In this document: piece after piece, positions 43,275 to 53,064 of the stretch
Numbering within the stretch: position 1 is the first letter of the stretch
Layout: each line of letters opens with the position of its first letter
NCBI GenBank assembly: GCA_911728435.2
Contig: OU452198.1
Span: 13,364,001 to 13,428,000, forward strand
DNA from: Apoderus coryli
Lineage: Eukaryota; Arthropoda; Insecta; Coleoptera; Attelabidae
Direction: 5' to 3'
Length of the DNA: 64,000 bases
The notes under the pieces: generated by a model
Told to the model about the DNA's origin: nothing
Database searches by the model: none
The model's input: only the letters and a program-made list of their open reading frames with translations
Translations under genes and position numbers: made by a program

Positions 43275-44820
43275 CAGGGGCGGCTAGTCCTATGAGTGCC
43301 TCACTAACTTTTTAACCAATTAACATTGTTTTACTGTTAAAAAATGGCGCAAAGATTGATAGATTGTATACCTATTATACCTACGCACATCGCATATGAT
43401 GATTTGTTTTAAATTATGAAAGTAACTGTCATGTAAATCGTGCGTCCATTTAATGCTCGCTATCCAATGAGGCAACAATGCCCTGCCCGTCGGCGAACGC
43501 AGAACAAGACTAGGCCAACGTCAATAAAAACATCCATACTTGCCGTAATTAAATAACTTTAAGTCAGAGGCAGTGCCTCTAGTCCCTATGAACGGCGAGT
43601 TGCCACTTTTAATTATTGTTATCTACTACCACATTGATTAATATTAGTCTCCGATTTTCTTATTAAACAGAAACTGATCAGCTAACAGTTAACTGCTCAC
43701 ATTTTTATGTGTTGTATACAAAGTTTTTTTTTAAATTTAATAATTTATGTTTACCTACTAATGTTTATTAATGTATGTGAGTTGAGTTGTTAATCTATTG
43801 AATTGCTATAAATTGCATATTCATTCATCGCAGGCATGTACTCATGTACGTATTTTATTTTCAAAGTATTTATTATACGAGTACAAATTCCATTTAGCTC
43901 TATGAACGTTAAACTTGAAACACATTAATATCAATTGGAGTTGCCCAATTCTGTTTAGCATAGTAGGTATTACTGCAGCAATACATTAATGTGTGAAACA
44001 AAGATGGAAAGCGAAGCAGTGCCTGTTCATGCGTTTTTAGATATACAGCGAATTGAGTGACAGCAACAAAACATCCACGTCTGTCTTATACCTTATACCC
44101 CTTCATTTACTACTTAGTGTTCTCTAGCTTTGACCTATTCATCATACATTATCTTTGATCTTTGTTCAATTCATCTTTCTGTTTTATTTTGCTTTCTTAT
44201 GTTTTGCTTATAATATTATTATAGGTAGTACCTATTTTGTAAATTATTATTTCTTTCTGGTTTTTCTTTATAATAATCGTAATAAATTAAGGGACACTAG
44301 GGACAGGCAATAAATACATAAATAAATAGGCACTTAGTAATTTTTCGTGTAAAGGTTCTTAAAGTGAAGCATTTTTTTGTGCTAGTGTAGTGATAGTGAC
44401 TGGTTAATAGTATGTAAAATATGGATGTTCTAGGTCCAGGCTGTAGTGCACCAACGCCGACAGTAGTACAAGTAAACGTAGATTTAGAAATGCGGAATTC
44501 TGGGGATATTATCAATTATTTAATATATCGGCCGTCATTTTCAAAGCGATACGACGATAAACTATCCGTCGTTCAAGAATTAGCGAGGGCTATTCCAGAT
44601 TTAAGTAAATATTTAATAAATATTGGCACCGCGGGAAAAACTAGGGGTTTTAATAATGTAAATTACTTAACATGAAAAAACAAAATATAGCTTCTGTTAT
44701 TGATAGTTCCCAAATAATCAGCAAATAATATACATAATATTGGTAATTGGTAATCAACATTTTTTTTTATAAAAATCTTTGTACTGCCTCACAACCCTCA
44801 GGACTCACGGGCCGCCACTG
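43275..44820 (+). mobile_element. hAT-like element, copy 2, complete ends with 8-bp target duplication
   Basis: Left end CAGGGGCGGCTAGTCC; right end (complement) CAGTGGCGGCCCGTGAGTCC. A perfect 8-bp duplication CTGAGTAG flanks it (43267-43274, 44821-44828). The length is 1546 bp. It shares over 1.3 kb with copy 1 at 34958. It has lost most of the zinc-finger coding region by an internal deletion and depends on a transposase from elsewhere. Confidence 0.93.
44421..44675 (+). pseudogene. N-terminal remnant of the hAT-like protein
   Basis: 84 codons open: MDVLGPGCSAPTPTVVQVNV, LEMRNSGDIINYLIYRPSF, VVQELARAIPDLSKYLINIG, KTRGFNN, then an unrelated VNYLT and a stop where the deletion removed the TTF finger. 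It is less degraded at the start than copy 1 but has no functional domain. Confidence 0.7.
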
Positions 44821-44828
44821 CTGAGTAG

Positions 44829-45400
44829 CCTTACAACGCAGGCGATACGCTATTTTTGGAAATGCACTGATTGCGGCTGCAGATATTGACACCCAACACA
44901 TAACTGAACTCCACAAGCTAGTGGAGGGTACAGGCGTGTTTGATTAGGTGGCATAAAATACGGGGACTTTTCACAATAAGCCCATGAGGCTGCAGTGAAA
45001 CCGGGGACTTATGTCGAAAGGACTCTTTCAAAAAAAAATATGGGCTCAACATTTCGTGATTTTGTCATTTTGATTTCGCAAGTTTTAATACAACCTTTTG
45101 TCTTTCCTGCTTTACGCATCATTATACCTGGTCCTTCGAGCCGGATCGCTAACAAAATAAATTTGCATATGCATACAAATATTACGAAATTTCTAATTAT
45201 TTATTACTAATTTGTTAAAACAAATTTTAAATAAATACATTAATTTCATTCATTCATCGAAGCTATAAGAGTGTAGGTAGACGTACGAGCTGTGCACTGT
45301 TTTTTTTTTCTTTATTCAAAAGTCAATACCTAAATTTTCTATCGGATGTAGGTACATTTATTTGTTTATTGAATTGTGCGATTTTGGCTAAACGTATATT
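44829..45400. other. Non-coding stretch with a duplicated block
   Basis: A segment of about 85 bp at 45041-45125 (GCTCAACATTTCGTGATTTT...ACAACCTTTTGTCTTT) recurs at 47762-47845, marking a small repeat family. The first bases should continue the LINE fragment split by the hAT element. Confidence 0.5.
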
Positions 45401-45984
45401 AATACTCAAAACAGGTTTTTGGGGTATCAGCCTATAGTAAGTTGAAACTCTTTTTTACTTCCAAGCTTACGGAAAACTTTATTCCTTCCTCAGGGCTAGA
45501 ATCACAATATGGAAAAGCATTAAATAACATAGTGAATACAACAATTTAAAATAAATAAAACAAAAAACAATTTAAAAGATGAAACGCACGAGGCCTCTCT
45601 CGCCAAAACAAAATGTTTCACCTAAGAAACGATTTTATGTTAGTTATAATAGTTTTGAATTGTATAAAAGATGTTTCTTCTAGTCGTCCGACTAAAGTGT
45701 TTTTAATATATGTTATGTCGTTTTTAACTTTAAAACACACCAATATTATACAACTCACCTTACTTTAAAAAGGTAGGATTTTACATTTTTTTTGTATTTG
45801 TTTCATCTTTTAAATTGTTTTTTGTTTTATTTATTTTAAATTGTTGTATTCACTATGTTATTTAATACTTTTCCATATTGTGATTCTAGCCCTGAGGAAG
45901 GAATAAAGTTTTCCGAAAGCTTGAAAGTAAAAAAGAGTTTCAACTTACTATAGGCTGATACCCCAAAAACCTGTTTTGAGTATT
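45401..45984. repeat. Foldback element with 185-bp arms, about 98% identical
   Basis: 45401-45585 and 45800-45984 are reverse complements with only about three visible differences, around a 214-bp centre. The arms start AATACTCAAAACAGG and contain CCTGAGGAAGGAATAAAG. No coding sequence. Confidence 0.88.
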
Positions 45985-46193
45985 TATTTGTTTATACGTA
46001 TAATTGAATATATTTTCATACCCGTAAATAAATACCTACATATTTTACTGTGTAATATATATTTATTGTGGCATAATGGGACCTCGTAATCGATCTGATA
46101 ATGATATTGGAAGGCTTATTACAAAAGTATGTGCAAAATTTGTAGATTTAGGTATAGGGATCATAAAAATAACTTTACTTTATTTTATCCAAA

Positions 46194-46505
46194 GTGTTTA
46201 AAAAATCCAAAAAATACTGGGGGTTCCATTTAAAAAAATATAACTTTGATATGCCACACTTTTCTGGGACACATTTTTGTGAAATGCTCCTGGTAGAGGT
46301 ACATACACCCACGCAAACAAAATTTGCAATTTCAATTTTGTTAGGCTATGAGAGACCGAGGCGAATGTACTGCCCGACCCGGTATGAGGATCTTACTAAC
46401 CACAGATACAAACTTATGCAAGCAGCGAAAAAAAAGTATGGACACAACTGTGTTTGGTCATCCAAGGTGAGACTATTTTACTGGAATGATAATGAAGGAA
46501 GGTAA
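46194..46505 (+). other. Unrecognised reading frame, possible exon
   Basis: A 103-codon frame includes a compositionally protein-like stretch YERPRRMYCPTRYEDLTNHR, YKLMQAAKKKYGHNCVWSSK. A plausible acceptor (CAATTTTGTTAG) lies just before it, at about 46345. A plausible donor (TCCAAG|GTGAGA) lies after it, at about 46467. I do not recognise the family. It could be an exon of an unknown gene, part of a transposon, or chance. The segment before the acceptor-like site looks like intron. Confidence 0.25.
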
Positions 46506-47059
46506 AGCGCAAGAAGTACCAATTTGAAGTTAGTGTTAATATTATACGAGTAGGTATATTTTGTAATTGATAAAAATAAAGTTTATAATCTATTGAATAT
46601 CGAGTAGTTATTAAAACTTCTATATGAAAATAAAAAAAGGGCAATGAATATGTGTTTGTTTGAGTATTCGTGTTCCATCCAGGCATGATACATACAATAT
46701 TTTTCTTATCTTTCTTCTTTGCTGAGATAAACGTACAATCAATAAAAACACCACTTTTCATTTTTAATTATACGTAGTATATGTTCTTAAATTTAAAATC
46801 AGAATCAGGCTGTGGATAAAATATTATCTCTTGTACATGCTTGAAAAATTATTGATACCTGGGTAGGTATATGATAATAGGTAGTATCTACATTTTTTAC
46901 ATTACAAACAGAAATATATTCAATTGGACTTCTAAATCTGTTTTTATAATTTTAAAATAAAAAATATTAAATAGGTGGTACTTAAAAGTAATATTAATAA
47001 TACAAATAAAATATAGAGCAGCAGAGACATAGCATATATTATTATGAATATTGGAAGTT
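46506..47059. other. Non-coding stretch
   Basis: A+T-rich. The minus frame at 46414-46761 has no known motif. Confidence 0.4.
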
Positions 47060-47660
47060 ACTTAAGTTTTTCTTATTTAAAGATTAGATCAATTTGTCAA
47101 AAACTTGATATTTTTACAGAGTCTGTTTTAGAGCAGCAGTTCGAGATCCTGTGTTTATCTGAGACGTGGTTGAGTTAAAACATATTGGATTCTTACCTAG
47201 GTATTGCGGATTATAACATTTTTAGAAGTGACCGTGATGGTCGCGGAGGTGATGTGGCGTTTTATGCTAAGCAATCTTTACATGCTAAAGTTATCGATTT
47301 ATCTCCAGCTGGAACAAGTTTGGTTAAGTGTGAAAATAAGGGGTAGACGCCTGCGTGTGGGTTCTTTTTACAGACCCCCTCATGCTAACATATCTGAGTG
47401 TGTCGATGATCTTGAAATCGTAATTAGTGGCTTTGTTACTGAGTGCGATGATATTGTATTCGGAGGTGATTTTAATATTAATTATCTTAGTTCGGAAAAC
47501 GGCGTTACTTTCTTTAAGAATTTCTTAAGCAAATATGGATTTAATCAGTTGGTGCAAGACGCTACGCGTATAACGAATGTATCAGCAACTTTGATTGACC
47601 AGTTAATTACTACTAATCTTGATATAATTTCTGATTTTGATATACATGCCCGCTAAAGAC
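47060..47660 (+). pseudogene. LINE endonuclease-domain fragment
   Basis: The forward strand in two frames reads KIRSICQKLDIF, QQFEILCLSETWL (the SETW motif of APE endonucleases), then DRDGRGGDVAFYAKQSL. After a frameshift near 47310 it reads LRVGSFYRPPHANISECVDD, DDIVFGGDFNINYL (the GDFN motif), and NQLVQDATRITNVSATLIDQ. This is the N-terminal endonuclease of a Jockey-like ORF2. It stops near 47656 with no reverse transcriptase following. Confidence 0.8.
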
Positions 47661-48410
47661 TATGCTAGAGTATCTAAGCCTGGAGCTCCATGGTTGACGG
47701 AAAGTCTTCCCAGAAAGTGAAGAAGGTGTTGGGACATCTATAGCTCCGTAAGGTAAGTGTTGGCTCAACATTTCGTGATTTTTTGTTTCATTTTGATTTC
47801 GCAAGTTTTAATACAACCTTTTGTCTTTTCTCGCTTTACGCAACACTTTATTTAGAATAAACATTGCTTGCGGAAACGTTAGGACTCCACAGACCAGTGG
47901 CTTTTATTATTAATCCGAAGGGAATATTCAGAATAAATAATAATGTTTAGATTTTAAGTATTGGCCAATTACCCAAAATAATGAGTCTTAATAAAACGCG
48001 CCAAAATAAACACATTTATAGAAGCTACTAAAAGTAGGTACTGTCAAATTTCTTTGCTGCTACGCCACTGGCAAAAACATTTATCGATCGTCGTCAATTT
48101 AATTTCACACGTCTCTGTACATAACAACGTCGACGACATATGTCTTTTTAATATACACTAATCCGGACCAACATCAAAGGGATCCCTTTTAATTAAACGA
48201 CGCGACATCCCAAAATCCTTAGAATAAAGCACAGACCCCATTACATAGCACATATAACACAGAAAGCACGATTGGTTTCTATGATTTACGAATTATTTGG
48301 AAATTGTAAAGAATATTCCGTCACATTTTCACAGCAAATTGTAATTTTGATACTTACATTTTAATTATGTTCTGAATAAAATTAATAAATAATATAGGCA
48401 GGGTACTCAA
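47661..48410. other. Non-coding stretch
   Basis: Includes the second copy of the small repeat noted at 45041 (47762-47845). No gene is seen. Confidence 0.45.
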
Positions 48411-48431
48411 CAGTGGCGGCTTGTGGCAGTT

Positions 48432-49722
48432 TAATAATAATAATAATAGCTTTATTGCCCAACAGATTTACAAAATCCCTTTACAGGACAATTCCTAGAT
48501 ACAAAAACTTTATTACATTCATATCTTAAATTCTAGATTTAATTAAAAAAAAAAAAAAGAACATCAAAATTCCAAAACAGCATGAACAACACGTTCTAAT
48601 TTAATAGCACTATCAAAAAATATATCAAAACAGTGACTTAATTCATTAAATTTAACAGTCATTACATAGAGTGGGGATCTCAAGAGAACATTAGTCCTAG
48701 CACGCTCACATCTAAACAAACAATCGTGTCTAGTGGAAATTCTGGGAATATTAAAGTTTAGTTTTGAAAGAATATAAGAACAATCCACCCTGTTATGGAG
48801 AATATTATACAAAAACATTAAAGATGACAAAACACGACGAAGTTAAAGACTCTGCATTGAAAATCGAGCTAAAAGAAGTCCCTGATCATATCCTTGAGTT
48901 GGATAAGCGCCATCCTGCTTCCAGACCAAATATTTCAAAAATCTACGTTGTATTTTTTCTAATGACTGCTTATGATATGAATAAAATGGGGACCAAATGA
49001 TAGATCCATACTCTAATTTAGAGCGAACATAGGCAAAATAAAGGGCAATAAGAGCATCGACACTCACAAATCCCTTACAACTTCGCACTAAGAAGCCATA
49101 CATACGACTTGCTTCCTGAATTCTGGTTTTAATGTGCTCATTAAATGTGAGTCTCGAATCGAACATCACTCAGAGGTCAGTAACCAAGTCTGATCGGGAC
49201 AAACAAATGCCGTTCAGTGTATATAAATTAACAATGAATTTCTTCTTCCAAGAGTAAGTGACGCATTTACACTTTGCTATATTTAGCGATAGTTTGTTTA
49301 TGTCACACCAGTCGCACAAGTTATTAAGATCGCTCTGCAACGCCAAGCAATCCAACCTGGTTGTAATAGGTTTAAAAATTTTAAGTTCATCAGCAAACAA
49401 AAGCTTTCCTGCCTGAATAGTTTCGACTAGGTCATTGATAAATACCCAAATTGGAGCCCTGCGGAACCCCTGATGTCATTGTATAGTCATTGGATGTATG
49501 TCCGCTATAATAAACAAATTGACTGCGGCCACTCAAGTAAGATACTATTAGTCTAAGCAAGGCATTCGTCTCATTTAACTTGTTAACCAACACACCGTGA
49601 TCCATTCTGTCAAACGCCTTCGAAAAATCCGTGTATACCACATCCATTTGACCACCACAATCCAAGGTTTGCGATATCTCTTGTGTAATGTGTGGAAGAT
49701 TGGAATGTGGTGAAGCATACAT
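48432..49722 (-). pseudogene. Jockey-like LINE, ORF2 in four pieces with 3' tail
   Basis: Minus-strand pieces in order: 49722-49432 (DVVYTDFSKAFDRMDHGVLV, motif A; MTSGVPQGSNLG); 49400-49170 (MFADELKIFKPIT, a degraded FADD, and DINKLSLNIAKCKCVTY); 49169-48843 (VMFDSRLTFNEHIKTRIQEA, LEYGSIIWSPFYS); and 48830-48564 (C-terminus with FRCERARTNVLLRSPLYVM). A 3' UTR ends in (ATT)n, seen as (AAT)n at about 48432-48446. Frame breaks, and FADE in place of FADD, make it inactive. Confidence 0.85.
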
Positions 49723-49729
49723 TAAAATA

Positions 49730-51180
49730 AAGTCATATACTTAATAGGTAGCTAAAATTAATAGGGATATCCCTACTTCGTCAACTGCATAAAATATAGG
49801 ATATGTTTATAAGTAGGTACCTCACGTAAGTATTGTTTTCTTAAAAACCTTAATTAATATCTAGAATATATTTACCTACTTAATAATAATACTAAATAAA
49901 ACACATTTTATGAAATTGTCAAATTACTTTTATTCTACATGTTAGCAAATCATAATACGTCTCATACCAGGTATTATAAAAAGCTCTGATTTTATGCATT
50001 TGCCTTTATTTATATTTATCAAACATAGTTAGTGAGTTTTGATTAAAAAATCTTAACCTTAGTTAAAATTAAAAAATAAACATCATTTTTCATAATAACT
50101 GCGCTTACCTGATGTCAGCGTAAATATAATTTACGTTGCTGATGTGTACTACTTCCACTTGCTTCTTCTATATTAAAGTATGAGATATTATAATAGGTAC
50201 ATTATGTTATTAAATAACAATATTTTACGGTACCTAACCATTTATTTTTATAAAAAAAGGTTGGTACCTACTAATTAATAACCGTATATATATTTTTTTA
50301 ATTTGTTCACTACTTTTTTAGATTTTAAAAGTTAAATTAAATATGTAGGTAACTAAATAGAAAGACTAATTTGTATTCAACATATCAAAAATCAAAACTT
50401 TAAGCTTCCCGAAAAGTAAATAAAAATAATACTAGCATTTAGCACAGCACTCGAAATTTGCGTCTGTGTGATAGAGATAGATATAATCAAAATAATAATC
50501 GACATATTATAGGTACAAAACACTCGCCAAGCGTTGTCATATAACCTTATTTTACATTAAATCTCTGCTGCATCTATATGAAGCGTGCTTCTTATAGTGT
50601 TTTTTAATGCCAAGTTTCGTATGCTATGCTTAGTACAATTAAACGCTGGCAACTATGTTTCTTCGTCTAAACATAGTTGCGATAGGTGGTTGTATAGTGG
50701 GTATATGCCAGATGGCTGTGTTGCCCATTGTTGCTGAATTATAGATGAAAATGCTTTGAGGCACGCTTCATCTGCATACGAACGTGTATGATAAATAAAT
50801 AGGCTATTGGTGTGTCAGAGGACACAAGCACTGGCAAGGGTGTCAACTGCCGCACACAGGGAAGAGAGAGACCGAAATAAATAATATTTTACTATTATTA
50901 CACGAATAAAAAAAGAGAGAAATACCTATAGATATGTAAAGTAAGTTATGTTAAATAGGTGTATCCGATAAAGCCTGCTTCAGATGAAGACGAAATTCAA
51001 AATAACAGGTTTATGGTAAAGCAGGTTGAAAATTAAGTATACATTAATTTATAGTTTAAATTTTATATGGAAAAAAATAATTATACAATAAATTAAAATT
51101 AAATACTTAAATATTATTAATTTTACTGATTATTTATGTGAAGCGTTGCTTCACTTGCTTCATAGGGCAAGCCGCCACTG
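49730..51180. other. Non-coding interior of the split hAT element
   Basis: A+T-rich with TAGGTAGGTACC-like motifs. GAAGCGTGCTTC-type palindromic bits lie at about 50580, and a similar GAAGCGTTGCTTC near 51141. No coding region. Confidence 0.5.
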
Positions 51181-52007
51181 AGCACTACTCAATTCGACAT
51201 CAGATACATTAATATTCAAGATAATCATATCATACTCAGGGAGCAAAAACGAAATGGGTTCTTCCAAATCATTAAGACAATTTTGAACATTCAAGCTTAC
51301 AAGGAAAGGGCAAGTCAATAACTCTACACTTCATTGAAGAATTGACGTAAAATTCAACTCCACCACCATCGGTCGTAAATAAAATCCGCAAATTCATTAA
51401 AGCTTGGTCGCAGAGAGCGAATGTTGAAGTGAGAAAATGTTATGCACTCTTTTCTCAACATTTACCCACCTATGCAGCAACACAAACTCTCTTCATCGAA
51501 AACAATAATGCAGTACTCTGTATAAATCATATTTTTGGCTTATAAATAAATATATGTTAGTATATACGAATAGCAAATATAGATACCAAATGCCTATCAA
51601 TATCAACAGTAAGAGGCTAGAAGAAAAAACAATCACTGATACTCCAGATATCTTTAAATTTGATGGTAAAGAAAAACATCGGCCTACTAATCTAATCAGT
51701 AACATTAATCTAAAAATATTTTAAATACAAATCTTTAACTATTCCAACATATCTATAATTTTATGTTTAAATTTATAATAGTAAAATACCATAAGAACAT
51801 AAACAAATGTAATTTCTTTATAACTAACATCTGGATAAAGAACAACAACATTGTATGAGTATTATCCTTACATATCCCATGGTTAGGAAAATCTCAGGGG
51901 TGGGTTAGGCTAGGGGTCAGACAAATTTTGTCCCAACTTTTTTTTGTGCGCTTTTTTTTTACTTTTTCTAAAAATAATATTAAATTTCAGACTTTTGTAC
52001 ATAAAAA
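51181..52007. other. Non-coding stretch
   Basis: No recognisable gene. The minus frame at 51493-51705 is hydrophobic but matches nothing known. T-runs lie near 51950. Confidence 0.4.
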
Positions 52008-53064
52008 ATGTTCAATTGTTTCATAACGCGAGAAGAAGCCGTTTTCAAGATAAATGCCTTTGAAAATTTCTATGCAACGTCTCATTACTCATTAACTGAT
52101 AGGGGTGATTTTGTTGTAGGGCTTATGTTTGATCTGTCTAAGGCATTTGACACCATCGACAGTGACTTTGTTGTAAGTAAACTGGCCGATTTGGGAATAC
52201 GTGGTCGGGTAAACGATTGGATTTTCTCTTATTTAACTAATAGAAGGGTTGCTGTTAGGGTTGCATCTCATACATCGAAGTTTGGGGAGATTAAGATCGG
52301 TACCCCTCAGGGAAGCATTCTGGGTCCACTTCTGTTTATACTTTTTGTGAACGACCTACCGTTACACATGCCCTGTGGAACAGTCTTTATGTACAAGGAC
52401 CCTGATAAGCTTCGAGCAAAAATTGATGCGGTTCTGCGGGCTTTCGACCATTGGTGTTTCCAAAATAAACTAATTATTAATCGCGACAAAACTGTTGCAA
52501 TCCAGTTTAAGAGATACAGACCCCCATTAGAGTTTAACGTTCAGTTTGAGGGTAACCTCATTGCTTGGTCTTCGTAGGCGGATTTGTTAGGTGTGACAAT
52601 TGATTCGGAGCTCGGATGGCTGGCTCATGTGGATATGCTGTGTCGCAAATTATCGCGCCTTAGCTATGTGGTATGCACATTAAAGAGCCATATGAATATT
52701 GCGTCGATTCTTGACATCTACTATGCTATGATATACTCTGCCATTTCTAATAATATACTCGTGTGGGGCAGATGCTGTGAGATGTCAAGAGTGTTTATTA
52801 TTCAAAAACGGGTACTACGTACTATATTCAACTTGCCATATAATTGCTCGTGCAGAGATACCTTTAAACAAAATAAAATACTGACTGTGGTTGGCATATA
52901 TTTGCTTAAACTATTCTTATTCATTTACAAAAAAGAGGTCAGATTATTAGAAACGGTTCTCTGCACGATTATCCAACGAGGGGGCGCAACCGGATGCTTC
53001 CTCCGAGGCCGAACCATGAGTCATACAAGAAATCGCCCCACTACTCCGGAATATACTATTTTAA

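Larger units (their letters stand above)
48411..51180. mobile_element. hAT-like element split by a LINE
   Basis: Left end CAGTGGCGGCTTGTGG; right end (complement) CAGTGGCGGCTTGCCCTATG. The LINE at about 48427-49705 interrupts the left end; TGTGG on both sides may be its target duplication. GTACTCAA (48403-48410) nearly matches CTACTCAA at 51185-51192, offset by 4 bp, so the hAT duplication is only suggestive. About 1.45 kb of non-coding hAT interior (49730-51180) remains, with no transposase. Confidence 0.6.

Noticed and set aside
51493..51705. Hydrophobic 70-codon minus frame as a membrane peptide.
   Set aside because: A+T-rich DNA readily gives such frames. No signal for translation or homology.
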